DNA of 64,000 nucleotides from a bacterium (GTDB lineage: Bacteria; UBA10199; JACPAL01; GCA-016699445), in assembly GCA_035454885.1 (NCBI GenBank), contig DATIGE010000049.1, positions 1 to 64,000 on the forward strand, in the 5' to 3' direction. Within the stretch, counting starts at the first letter, position 1; each line of letters opens with the position of its first letter. Shown piece after piece: positions 18,591 through 26,993 of this stretch. The position numbers were made by a program, and so were the translations under genes. The notes under the pieces are model-generated. The model did not search any database. It had not been told where the DNA came from and was given only the letters and a program-made list of their open reading frames with translations.

Positions 18591-19591
18591 ATTTTTTCGA
18601 AGCTGATCCTCGGATCCACGAACACATATAAAATATCGCTGATCAGGAGACTCACGAGCGTCAGGAGCGCCTCGATCGCCGCGATCGCCATCACGGTCGG
18701 ATAATCGCGGGACAAGACCGCCTCGAAGCCCAGATTGCCCATGCCCGGGATCGAAAAGATCTGCTCCACGATGACGCTCCCGCCGATCATCGCGGGGAGG
18801 AGCGTGCCCACCAGCGTGATGAACGGGATGAGGGCGTTCCGGAGGGCGTGCTTGAAGACGACCGTCCGCTCCGGAACCCCCTTGGCGCGCGCCGTCCGGA
18901 TGTAGTCCTGGCGGATCACCTCCAGGATCTGGGCCCGGGAGAACCGCGAGAGAAAGGCGAGCCCCCCATACGTCAAGACGGTCACCGGAAGGACGAGGTG
19001 CCAGACCACGTCCCCGATCCGGCCCCACCACGGGAGCTGTCCGTGCCCGATGGCGGTGAGCCCCACGATGGGGAAGAGATCCAGGTAATCGCCTCCGCCC
19101 AAATAAATGATGAGAAGCATGGCGACCCAGAAGGACGGGAGCGAGTACAGGAGAAAAAGACCGAGCGTCATCACGCGGTCCCAAAGGCTCGACGGATGCA
19201 AGGCGGAGTAGATCCCCAACGGGACCGAGATGAGATAGACGATGAGGATCGAGAGGACGTTCAGAAGGAGCGTCACGGGCAGGGCGTCCTTGATCTTGTC
19301 CAGGACCGGCCGGTGGTCCTTGTAGGAGTCCCCGAAGTCGAGCGTCACGATCCGCTTGAGCCAGCGCCCGTACTGGACGTGGAACGGCTGGTCGAGGCCG
19401 TAGAGTTTTTTCGTCGCCTCGATGACCTCCCGCGACACCGACTCCGCCTTGATCCCCTCCCCGCCCAGCTGCTGGATCTTGAGGGAGACGGGATTGCCGG
19501 GCGCGAGCTGGATGATGAGGAACGTGACGAGCGTGATCCCCAGGAAGGTCGGGATGATGAGCAAGAACCGTTTAAGAAGATAAGTCGTCAT
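18587..19591 (-). CDS. oppB: Peptide ABC transporter permease (OppB/DppB type)
   Basis: 334 residues starting MTTYLLKRFLLIIPTFLGI, the standard OppB N-terminal membrane segment. PGNPV, the sequence LYGLDQPFHVQYGRWL, and the coupling loop RTARAKGVPERTVVFKHALRNAL are family marks; the C-terminus ends YVFVDPRISFE. Its ATG overlaps the binding-protein stop as ATGA. It has about six membrane segments and pairs with OppC. Confidence 0.94.
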   Translation of the reverse strand: MTTYLLKRFLLIIPTFLGITLVTFLIIQLAPGNPVSLKIQQLGGEGIKAESVSREVIEATKKLYGLDQPFHVQYGRWLKRIVTLDFGDSYKDHRPVLDKIKDALPVTLLLNVLSILIVYLISVPLGIYSALHPSSLWDRVMTLGLFLLYSLPSFWVAMLLIIYLGGGDYLDLFPIVGLTAIGHGQLPWWGRIGDVVWHLVLPVTVLTYGGLAFLSRFSRAQILEVIRQDYIRTARAKGVPERTVVFKHALRNALIPFITLVGTLLPAMIGGSVIVEQIFSIPGMGNLGFEAVLSRDYPTVMAIAAIEALLTLVSLLISDILYVFVDPRISFEKI

Positions 19592-21198
19592 GGCTCGGCG
19601 ACAAACCCCTTATTCACCTTCCACTCCAGCGTGTCCATCCCCGCCGGGTAGACCTTCACGTTTTCGAAACGCTTGTGCAGGGCCACGAGGTTCGGGCTGC
19701 TGAAGAGAAAGGTGTAGGGCTGGGACTCCGCGATGATCGCGTGGAGGCGCCGGTACATCGCCTCCCGCTTGTCCCGGTCGAACTCGACCCGGCCCTCCTC
19801 GATCAGGCGGTCCGCTTCTTCGTTTTGGAACCCCACGAAGTTGGACCCCTTCTCCGTCTGGGTGGAATGCCAGACTTGATAAGGGTCCTGGTCGATGCCG
19901 AAGGTCCAGGAGAGGGTCACCGCGTCGAACTGACGATCGTCCAGGTTCTTGATGAACACGGCCCATTCGATCTTTCGGATCTCCATGTCGATCCCGACCT
20001 TCTTCAGGTCTTCCTTCAAGATGCTCGCGAGCCGCTCGGCGAACCGCCGCCCGGAGGGGATCAGGAACTCGAACCGGAACGCCCTGCCGTCCTTGTCCAG
20101 AAGTCCGTCCCCGTCGGTGTCTTTCCATCCGGCCCCGGCGAGGAGTTTTCTCGCGGCCTCCGGATCATAAGGAAGGGGCGAAATGGCCTGGTCGTAGGAT
20201 TTCGACTCAAAATAAAAAGGGCCGGAGACGACGCGGCCCAGCCCGAAATTGAGCTCCTCCAAAATGGCGTACCGGTTGACCAGCATCGTCATCGCCTTTC
20301 GGACGCGCGCGTCGGAAAAGAACGGGCGCCGCATGTTCCAGCCGATGAAGCTGTAGCTCGGCGTATAGAACTGGTACTTGTTGAAGAGCTTCTTGAAATG
20401 CGGCGTGTCCGTCTGCCTCACCCACTGGATGGGCCGGAGTCCCGCGAAGTCGAGCTCGCCCTTCTTCAAGATCTGCAGGGCCACCGTGTCTTCGGCGACG
20501 ATCTCGAAGCTGATCTTCTTGATGTCCGGCACTTTCGCGATTTCCGGGCCCACGGAACGGCCCCAATATTCCTCGTTCCGCTCGAGAACGATCTTCTTGC
20601 CGGTCTCCCAGGAGACGAATTTGTAAGGGCCGTTGCCCACCGGGGCGCGATTCAGATGATGTTTGTTAAAGTCCTCGCCGTTGTCGAAGAGATGCTTGGG
20701 AACGATCGGAATCCCGCCGGAGAATTCGAGGGCCAGAAAATACGGCTTCTTGTAGGTGAAGCGGACCGTGAGGTCGTCGATCTTCTCGACCTTTTCGAGG
20801 TCCTGGTAATAGACGCGCAGGTGCGGGGCGTCGACCTTCGGGTCCATGATGCGTTCGTAGGAGTAGACGACGTCGTCCGCTGTGACCGGATGACCGTCCT
20901 GCCAACGGATGCCGGGCCTGATGTAGAACGTAAACTTGAGCTTGTCGGGCGAGACCTCCCAGCGCTCGGCCATCTTGGGCTTCCACTCGAGCGTCTGGTT
21001 GTCGCGCTCGATCAGCGAGTCGTAGAGGAAGCCCTCGATCCGCGAGGCGTAGGCGTCGGTCGAGGTGATGGGGTTCAGCAGGTCCGGCTCGGCGCCCAGG
21101 TGCCAGACGAGGGTCTCGGGGTCCTTGGGCACCGTCACGGCACAGGCGCCGAAGCCGATCAGGATGACAAAAATGTTAATCCGAAACAGGTTCCGCAT
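19588..21198 (-). CDS. oppA: Peptide-binding lipoprotein of the ABC transporter (solute-binding family 5)
   Basis: 536 residues. The signal ends with FGAC, a plausible lipobox. Family 5 marks include the early GAEPDLLNP, WQDGHPVTADDVVYSYER, GNGPYKFVSWE and the C-terminal PYQVWHSTQ region. A DTDGDGLLDKDGR insertion (about 366-378) resembles a calcium-binding loop. The protein captures peptides in the periplasm for OppBCDF. Its 5' end overlaps the preceding LolB-like gene by 23 bases, so translation is probably coupled. Peptidoglycan peptides are a possible substrate given the envelope genes around it, but this is inference. Confidence 0.92.
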   Translation of the reverse strand: MRNLFRINIFVILIGFGACAVTVPKDPETLVWHLGAEPDLLNPITSTDAYASRIEGFLYDSLIERDNQTLEWKPKMAERWEVSPDKLKFTFYIRPGIRWQDGHPVTADDVVYSYERIMDPKVDAPHLRVYYQDLEKVEKIDDLTVRFTYKKPYFLALEFSGGIPIVPKHLFDNGEDFNKHHLNRAPVGNGPYKFVSWETGKKIVLERNEEYWGRSVGPEIAKVPDIKKISFEIVAEDTVALQILKKGELDFAGLRPIQWVRQTDTPHFKKLFNKYQFYTPSYSFIGWNMRRPFFSDARVRKAMTMLVNRYAILEELNFGLGRVVSGPFYFESKSYDQAISPLPYDPEAARKLLAGAGWKDTDGDGLLDKDGRAFRFEFLIPSGRRFAERLASILKEDLKKVGIDMEIRKIEWAVFIKNLDDRQFDAVTLSWTFGIDQDPYQVWHSTQTEKGSNFVGFQNEEADRLIEEGRVEFDRDKREAMYRRLHAIIAESQPYTFLFSSPNLVALHKRFENVKVYPAGMDTLEWKVNKGFVAEP

Positions 21199-21970
21199 CT
21201 TTGGGTATCTTCAATTCAAACAGTTTCGCGTCGATCTTCGGATTGATCTCGATCTCCTTGAAACCGACCTCGATCCGGGCCTTGGGAGCGCCCGCCGCCG
21301 TCTCCCAGAACCGCGCGGTCATCCGGTCGGCGAACCAGAACGGGCGGTCCTCATGCACATAGGCCGTAAACGCCACGCGGTAAACGGGCCGGTCCCGCCC
21401 GTCCGTCACCGTGTACTCGAGGGGGAGGCAACTGCCGTCCTGACACTCCACGATGGCCGTCAGGCCGCCGCCCGTGACGACGTAGCGCCCGCCCTTCCCC
21501 ATGCGGACGATCAACCCATCATCGCCGCCTCCGAGCGGCACTTCACCGAGGAGGATTCCGACGACCGTCTCCGGAGGAAGACCCACCAGAAGATAACGTC
21601 CGAAGGTCTCGGGTGTGGCCGCGCCCTCGAAGTAACGCCGGTCCACGGGCCAAACGATCCTCAGCGTCCGGCCGTCGGTGGCCATCTGCGACTGATACAG
21701 CCCGAAGTCGGCCAATCCGTCGATCCGCAACCGGTCCGGTCCCTGCACCGCAAAGGCCGTCTCGCCGCGCGTTCCAAAAAGCGCAGACCCGTAGCGAACC
21801 GTCGCCAAGCCCCTGAGCGAATGGAGCGACTCGTTCCGCTCGCGCAGGGAGGCCAGGACCCGGGTGCGAACGTCTTCGGACACGGGTCCGCCGCGCGGGA
21901 CGGCGCCGCGCGTGCCCGCGCATCCGCTCCAGCAGAGGACCAGCAGCGGCAGCCACGCCCAGCGCTTCAC
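21176..21970 (-). CDS. LolB-like / DUF4292-type outer-membrane lipoprotein
   Basis: 264 residues with a signal peptide ending WSGC. The domain starts with a helix (LASLRERNESLHSLRGLATVRYG) followed by strands typical of the LolB/LolA half-barrel: TRGETAFAVQGPDRLRIDGLADFG, QMATDGRTLRIVWP, and a late strand ARIEVGFKEIEINPKIDAKLFEL. Such lipoproteins bind lipids or lipoproteins at the outer membrane; the exact family assignment is tentative. The ATG overlaps the upstream TPR gene as ATGA and the 3' end overlaps the binding-protein gene by 23 bases. Confidence 0.7.
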   Translation of the reverse strand: MKRWAWLPLLVLCWSGCAGTRGAVPRGGPVSEDVRTRVLASLRERNESLHSLRGLATVRYGSALFGTRGETAFAVQGPDRLRIDGLADFGLYQSQMATDGRTLRIVWPVDRRYFEGAATPETFGRYLLVGLPPETVVGILLGEVPLGGGDDGLIVRMGKGGRYVVTGGGLTAIVECQDGSCLPLEYTVTDGRDRPVYRVAFTAYVHEDRPFWFADRMTARFWETAAGAPKARIEVGFKEIEINPKIDAKLFELKIPKDAEPVSD

Positions 21971-23625
21971 GCGCCCAGCCCCGAAATCTTTTGCCTCACC
22001 CTTTCCAGTTCCTTCGCCGCCTCCGCGTCGTCCTTTCCCTTCTTTTGAAGGAGGGCCGCAGCCTCCCGAAAATACTTGAGCGCCTTGCCGCGATCGCCCT
22101 TCTTCAACCAGACGTCTCCCAGGTGTTCGGTGATGGTCGGTTCATTCGGCACCATCCCGTAGGCCCGCTGGATGGCGGAAAGCGCCAGCTCCCACTCCCC
22201 GCGGCGGAAATGCACCCAGCCCAGACTGTCGGTGATGAATCCGTCGCCCGGTTTGAGCGCGACGGCCTTTTTCAAGAGCTCCAGGGCCTCGTCCAGGTTC
22301 TCGCCCCGGTCGGCGTAGGAGTAGCCCAGGTAGTTCAGGGCGCTGGCGTTCTGCGGGTTGAGCTTCAACACTTCGCGCATCGCGCTCACCATGTCGGGAA
22401 AGCGGCCGGCCTTGTCGTAAGCCATCCCCAGGTTGTACCAGAGGGACTCCTTCTCCGGGCTCTTCTTCAGGCCGCGGCGGAGGACGTCGATCGCGGGGCC
22501 GTATTCCCCCCGGTCGCGGTGGATCTCCGCCAGGTACTCGTAGAACGGCCCGACGGCGGGCTTCCGCCGGATGGCGTCCTCCATGATCTCCTGGGCGCCC
22601 GCGGCGTCGCCCTTGCGGAGCTTCAAGAAGGCCATGTGCAACCGGGCGTCCTTGTAGAAGGTCGAAGCCGGCAGGATTTTTTCGAACTCCGCCCTCGCCT
22701 CGTCGTCGTGCTTGAGGTTCTCCTCGATGACGCCCATGTAATAGATGATGCGCTCGTCGCCGGGATATTCGCGGAGCACGTCCCGGAATTTCTCGACGGC
22801 GCGATCGTACTGTTTCTGCTCGTAGTAAATGATGGCAGTCTTGAGCTTCAAGTTGGCGTCGCCGGGCGCGAGCGATTCGAGCCGGCCGAAGGTTTCCAGC
22901 GCCTTTTTCTCGTCCTTCCTCTCGACGTAAATCTCCGCCAGGGCGGAAAGGGCCTTGACGTTGGACGGGTCGATCTCGATCACACGCTCATAGGCGGCGA
23001 CGGCTTTCGCCGCGTTCTTGATGAAGTTCTGATAGAGCCATGCCTCGTAAAAGACGGGCAGGACGTTGTCCGCGTCCTGTCTCTGCCAGGACTGGGTGAG
23101 GCTCAGGGCCGCGCCCGGTTGTTTGTCGGCCACGTAGGTCTCGATCAGCAGCACGTTGGCCTCCTCCGAGGGAGGCAACACGGGATCCGGGCGGAGGGCC
23201 TTCTTGTAGGCGCTGATGGCCTCCGCGCGCCGGTCTTGGGATTGGCAAATCTTGCCGAGCAGGACGTTGGCGTCCCGGTCGTCCGGGTCGAACGCCAGCG
23301 ACTGCCGGACGTCCTCTTCGGCCTTCTTCAAGTCCCCCAGGGCGGCCTCGAGAAAGGCCTTCTTGTACCAAAGCCGGGGCGAGTCGGGGTCCTTTTCGAT
23401 GGACTCTTCGACGTAGGCGAGCGCCTTGGCGGGACGGTTCCGCCGGGTCTCCATCTCCGCGAGGAGGTAATAATAGGACGCGTCCCTGCCCTTGGGGGCG
23501 GCGGCCTCCTTGCGCGATCCCCTCGGGCCGGTCGACGCGCAGCCCGACACGGCGCCGGTCGCCAAGATCGCCAAGATCGCAAAGACCGCCGCGCGGCGTC
23601 GCGCTTTGAGAACGAAATCCCCCAC
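21967..23625 (-). CDS. TPR-repeat lipoprotein
   Basis: 552 residues from a GTG start. The signal peptide ends at a perfect lipobox (VSGC). The mature protein is a solenoid of roughly a dozen or more tetratricopeptide repeats, with typical A-x-x-x-x-P endings and the phrase NASALNYLGYSYADRG that marks envelope TPR proteins. It is probably a scaffold at the outer membrane. It heads the operon of LolB-like lipoprotein and opp genes. A possible promoter (TTGTCA at 23655-23660, 17 bases, TACTTT at 23632-23637) would place the transcript start almost at the GTG. Confidence 0.85.
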   Translation of the reverse strand: MGDFVLKARRRAAVFAILAILATGAVSGCASTGPRGSRKEAAAPKGRDASYYYLLAEMETRRNRPAKALAYVEESIEKDPDSPRLWYKKAFLEAALGDLKKAEEDVRQSLAFDPDDRDANVLLGKICQSQDRRAEAISAYKKALRPDPVLPPSEEANVLLIETYVADKQPGAALSLTQSWQRQDADNVLPVFYEAWLYQNFIKNAAKAVAAYERVIEIDPSNVKALSALAEIYVERKDEKKALETFGRLESLAPGDANLKLKTAIIYYEQKQYDRAVEKFRDVLREYPGDERIIYYMGVIEENLKHDDEARAEFEKILPASTFYKDARLHMAFLKLRKGDAAGAQEIMEDAIRRKPAVGPFYEYLAEIHRDRGEYGPAIDVLRRGLKKSPEKESLWYNLGMAYDKAGRFPDMVSAMREVLKLNPQNASALNYLGYSYADRGENLDEALELLKKAVALKPGDGFITDSLGWVHFRRGEWELALSAIQRAYGMVPNEPTITEHLGDVWLKKGDRGKALKYFREAAALLQKKGKDDAEAAKELERVRQKISGLGA

Positions 23626-23685
23626 CGCCGCAAAGTAACCATAAAAACGGATGATGACAACGACGGTTTGAGCTAGACAAACGGG

Positions 23686-24663
23686 GTGACGCTCAGGCGG
23701 CTCCGGAACGCGGCCCTCCTTTTCGCCGTCCTCGGCGCGGTGATCTTCCCGCTCTGGCTCTGGCTCGCGTCACCCGATCCGTCGGCCCTGGTCCACGCCG
23801 ATCCCGAAACGACGGGCTTCATCCGGCAACGATGCCCCCAGGGTGGCCCCGGTTGCTCGCCGCGCTGGACGCCCCTCAAGGACATGTCTCCATTCATCCC
23901 CCAGGCCGTCGTGCTGGCCGAGGACATCCGGTTCTTCCGCCACGGAGGGCTGGATCTCCAGAACCTCTGGACCGCCTTGACGATCAACTGGAGGAAAGGA
24001 ACCGTCGTCTGGGGCGGGAGCACCATCACGCAACAGTTGGCGAAGAACCTTTACCTGGGCCCCGAAAAAACGGCGGCGCGGAAGTTCCGGGAGATCGTCC
24101 TGACGCTCAAACTCGAAAGAAGCCTCTCGAAGGACCGGATTCTGGAGATCTACCTGAACGTCGCTCAATGGGGTCCCTCGCTCTTCGGGATCGCGAACGC
24201 CTCGGAACGTTATTTCGGCAAGACCCCGGCGGAACTGGGACCGCTGGAGGCGAGCTACCTGGCCTCCATCCTCCCCAACCCCGAACACGCCGAGGAGCCG
24301 GCCTGGAGGGATAAATTCAGGGAGGCGGGAGTCCGCCTTTTCGACACGCTCTTCAACGACCATCTCTCTTCGATCCGGGAACCACGCCGGCGGGAAACCT
24401 GCCGGGACCGTCTGGCGGCGGCAGACGCTCAGCAGCTGGATTACTTGATCGCCAAGGCTTTTGACCGATTCCCCCGGGCCTTAAGGAAGGACGGCGGGGA
24501 GGCGATCCCCTTCGAGACTTTTTCCAAGATTCTCTCGCCCGACGAATGGGCGTTGGCGCAGGGCCTTCTCCGCCCCGAAGACCGCGTGTCCGGCGACAGG
24601 GCCCTCCTGGCCCTGGTGGTCATCCGTCAGAACGGCCACTGTGCGGACGCCCCAGAAGAATGA
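23686..24663 (+). CDS. mtgA: Monofunctional biosynthetic peptidoglycan transglycosylase (GT51)
   Basis: 325 residues from a GTG start, with one N-terminal membrane anchor (LLFAVLGAVIFPLWLWLA). The GT51 motifs are complete: AEDIRFFRHGG with catalytic Glu about 79, GGSTITQQLAKNLYL, and KLERSLSKDRILEIYLN. It polymerises lipid II glycan strands on the periplasmic face. No transpeptidase domain follows, so it is MtgA rather than a class A PBP. It carries about 90 extra C-terminal residues compared with E. coli MtgA. The 3' end overlaps the converging tlyA by 44 bases. Confidence 0.93.
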   Translation: MTLRRLRNAALLFAVLGAVIFPLWLWLASPDPSALVHADPETTGFIRQRCPQGGPGCSPRWTPLKDMSPFIPQAVVLAEDIRFFRHGGLDLQNLWTALTINWRKGTVVWGGSTITQQLAKNLYLGPEKTAARKFREIVLTLKLERSLSKDRILEIYLNVAQWGPSLFGIANASERYFGKTPAELGPLEASYLASILPNPEHAEEPAWRDKFREAGVRLFDTLFNDHLSSIREPRRRETCRDRLAAADAQQLDYLIAKAFDRFPRALRKDGGEAIPFETFSKILSPDEWALAQGLLRPEDRVSGDRALLALVVIRQNGHCADAPEE

Positions 24664-25366
24664 GGCATTCGCGATTTCCCTTGGCCCCCTCGATGGGCGA
24701 CCAGACGCGGCCGGCGGGCGCGAGGCCCAGGGAGGATGCCTCCTTTTCCACCTTCGCCACGGCCTTTTCGCGCAGCTCCTCCGAGCGGACGACGCCCTTC
24801 CCCGCCTCTTGGGGCGAGAGCTCGAACTGGGGTTTGACCAGGGCAACGATCCGGCCGCCGACCTTCAGACTCGCCCTGGCCTTGGGCAAGATCTTGGAGA
24901 GCGAGATGAACGAGACGTCAATCACGGCCAGATCGACGGGCTCCGGAATGAGCGAAGGGTCGATGTGGCGGAAATTCGTCCTCTCGAAAAGGACGACGCG
25001 CGGATCGCGGCGGATCTTGTCGTGGATCTGCCCGTAACCGACGTCGACGGCGTAGACCCTTTTCGCCCCGCGCTGGAGGAGGCAGTCCGTAAACCCGCCG
25101 GTCGAGGCGCCGACGTCGAGGCAAACGAGCCCCGAGGCGTCGATCGCGAATTCCTTCAGGGCGTGATCGAGCTTCAAGCCCCCGCGGCCGACGAAGGGGA
25201 GTTTCTGCTTCACCTCGATCGCTTCGTCCTCGGAAAGAAGCTGGCCGGATTTTTCGATGCGTCCCCTGGGGGAAGAGACCTCGCCGGCAAGGATCAGGGC
25301 CTGGGCCTCATTGCGTGAACCCGCCAATCCCTTCTTCACCAGAAGCTGATCGGCGCGAATCTTCAT
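24620..25366 (-). CDS. tlyA: TlyA family rRNA (cytidine-2'-O)-methyltransferase
   Basis: 248 residues. An S4 RNA-binding domain (MKIRADQLLVKKGLAGSRNEAQALILAGEV, split here as positions 1-60) is followed by an FtsJ-like methyltransferase with LDVGASTGGFTDCLL and the K-D-K-E residues in FVGRGGLKLDHAL, VIDVSFISL, LVKPQFE and GNREC. TlyA methylates 16S and 23S rRNA cytidines. The ATG overlaps the RuBisCO-like gene's stop as ATGA. It is the last gene of the xseA-xseB-ispA-yjbQ-RLP-tlyA string. Confidence 0.95.
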   Translation of the reverse strand: MKIRADQLLVKKGLAGSRNEAQALILAGEVSSPRGRIEKSGQLLSEDEAIEVKQKLPFVGRGGLKLDHALKEFAIDASGLVCLDVGASTGGFTDCLLQRGAKRVYAVDVGYGQIHDKIRRDPRVVLFERTNFRHIDPSLIPEPVDLAVIDVSFISLSKILPKARASLKVGGRIVALVKPQFELSPQEAGKGVVRSEELREKAVAKVEKEASSLGLAPAGRVWSPIEGAKGNRECLILLGRPHSGRSDG

Positions 25367-26568
25367 TTTTTGATCTTGGACCAGGCCTCGCGGAGCGCCG
25401 CGGCCCCCGCCGCGGGTCCCTGCGGGTGGCCAAAGACGCCGCGGCCGCAGATGAAGCCGAAGTCAGCGTGGCCGATCTTGGAAAATACCTTCGGCAACGT
25501 CTCGGGGGTATCGCTCCCCCCCGGGATCGGGAGGGCCGGAAGGATCGGTCCCCAGGGCTTGAGGCAGGCCTCGATGTTGGCCAGGACCTCCCCGTCCGCG
25601 CATCCCATCCTCTCGCCGAAACCCGCGAGGCCGATGATGTCGGCCCCTGCGATCCTTTGAAGCTTGGCCGCAACGAGCGAGCTGACGCCGAAGTTCGGTA
25701 CCCGCGAAAAGACAGCGGTGCCGGTGAAATGGCTCATGACCGGGACCCTGGCGATCCGCCGTAGGGCCCGCAGGGCGCTGACGCCGGTCATGATCGCGTT
25801 GATCATCACCGCGTTGGCCCCGCTTTCGACCGCCTCGTCATGGAGGCGCCAGATGGAATCGACCTCGTCGGTGATGTTGGCGATGTAGATCTTCTTTTCC
25901 CCCGTCTCCTTCTCGGCCCGGACCCTCGCCTCGGAGGTCCGGCGCACCCGTTCGGACAGAGGCGACCAGTCCGCGTCCGCGAGCATCTCGTCGTCCTTGG
26001 CGATGTCGAGCCCGCCCTTCCAACCCTGATAGGCGATTTCGGCGAATCCGGAGGGCTTGAGCCCGATGTTGGGCTTGACCACGCCGACGAAAAAAGGCCG
26101 GCCGGACGCGCCGGACATCCGGCGGAGTCCCGGAAGACCGAACTGCGGGCCTTCAAATTGCTTCAGGAACGACTCCGGGAATTCGAAGTCCGTCCATTTG
26201 ATGAAGTGAATCCCGGGGCAGTAAAAAGGCCCCTCCCCCGCGGCCGCGGAGAGGAAATTGGGGATGCGGGGACCAAAATTGCGGTGGGGGTGGGCGATGG
26301 TGACCTCGTAGGATTTCGCCGTAGCGGCGTCAGGCCTGACGCCCCCACATTCGGTCAACGAGACCACCTTCGCCCCGTGCAACGCCCGAAAATCCTCGTC
26401 CCTCCCCGGCCTCGCCCATTGGGCCGTGCTTTGCTCGCAGCACAGGCTGGCGGCGGCGAGCCTGGGGTCGACGCCGGTTTCGAAGACGTATTTGAGAAGG
26501 ACGTAGTCCTCGAGTTTCAGATCGCGGCGCTCGGCGAAGAATCCGGGGATGTCGCTCTCGGAGATCAT
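25363..26568 (-). CDS. RuBisCO-like protein (form IV type)
   Basis: 401 residues from ATG 26568, which overlaps the yjbQ stop as ATGA. The RuBisCO large-subunit fold is clear. By hand alignment to spinach RbcL it keeps K175 (VKPNIGL), the carbamylation/metal triad K201-D203-E204 (GGLDIAKDDE), N123 (IPNFLSAAAG) and H294 (MSHFTG). It replaces K177 with N, R295 with F, H327 with G, K334 with R and S379 with P. It should therefore enolise a sugar phosphate but not fix CO2, as in form IV enzymes of methionine salvage or isoprenoid shunts. A 28-bp palindrome lies inside the gene (26321-26348). It sits in an isoprenoid gene string where dxs is often found. Confidence 0.88.
   Translation of the reverse strand: MISESDIPGFFAERRDLKLEDYVLLKYVFETGVDPRLAAASLCCEQSTAQWARPGRDEDFRALHGAKVVSLTECGGVRPDAATAKSYEVTIAHPHRNFGPRIPNFLSAAAGEGPFYCPGIHFIKWTDFEFPESFLKQFEGPQFGLPGLRRMSGASGRPFFVGVVKPNIGLKPSGFAEIAYQGWKGGLDIAKDDEMLADADWSPLSERVRRTSEARVRAEKETGEKKIYIANITDEVDSIWRLHDEAVESGANAVMINAIMTGVSALRALRRIARVPVMSHFTGTAVFSRVPNFGVSSLVAAKLQRIAGADIIGLAGFGERMGCADGEVLANIEACLKPWGPILPALPIPGGSDTPETLPKVFSKIGHADFGFICGRGVFGHPQGPAAGAAALREAWSKIKK
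26321..26348. repeat. Palindromic GTAGGGGCG-type element inside the RuBisCO-like gene
   Basis: A 28-bp imperfect palindrome whose core GGCGTCAGGCCTGACGCC is perfectly symmetrical, with outer ends GTAGC and CCCAC. Twelve of fourteen arm positions pair. Length and outer ends match the intergenic copies at 33045 and 40517. It is read in frame as residues around CGGVRPDAATAK in an N-terminal-domain loop. Confidence 0.6.
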
Positions 26569-26993
26569 GCGGAAAAGACCGTGAGGTGGATTTTGCGCGT
26601 GGGCCGGGGCCCGTCGAGCTCGACGGCGAAAACGGACTGCCACGTGCCGAGCTGGAGCTCGCCGCCGGCGATCACGAGCGTCAACTCGCTGGGAATCACG
26701 AGCGACAGCAAATGGCTGTGCGCGTTCGGCCGGCCGTCGACCGCGTGCCGGTTGTGCTCGTAGTCGGCCTGGGCGGGGACGAGTTTTTCCAGGAATCGGA
26801 TCATGTCCCTCTCCAAAAACTCGCACTTTTCGTTGATCACGACGCCCATCGTCGTGTGCCGGCTGGCCGCGATCAAGAGCCCGTCCCGGACGCCACTTTC
26901 GGCGGTGAATCGGCGGACCGCCTCCGTCAGATCATGGATCTGCAGGGGGCGTTCGCTTTTGAGGGTGATGGCGGTTTGCTTCAGGGGCATCAC
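26565..26993 (-). CDS. yjbQ: YjbQ family protein (secondary thiamine-phosphate synthase, UPF0047)
   Basis: 142 residues, full length. Family marks are IAASRHTTMGVVINE, NAHSHLLSLVIPSE with the conserved histidines, and LQLGTWQSVFAVELDGPR near the C-terminus. YjbQ proteins have weak thiamine-phosphate synthase activity; their main role is unclear. The ATG overlaps the ispA stop and its own stop overlaps the RuBisCO-like ATG, so the three are tightly coupled. Thiamine thiazole is made from DXP, which may link it to its neighbours. Confidence 0.9.
   Translation of the reverse strand: MMPLKQTAITLKSERPLQIHDLTEAVRRFTAESGVRDGLLIAASRHTTMGVVINEKCEFLERDMIRFLEKLVPAQADYEHNRHAVDGRPNAHSHLLSLVIPSELTLVIAGGELQLGTWQSVFAVELDGPRPTRKIHLTVFSA

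Noticed and set aside
25363-26568. A true CO2-fixing RuBisCO.
   Set aside because: Several catalytic residues (K177, R295, H327, K334, S379 positions) are replaced and no small subunit or phosphoribulokinase gene is nearby.
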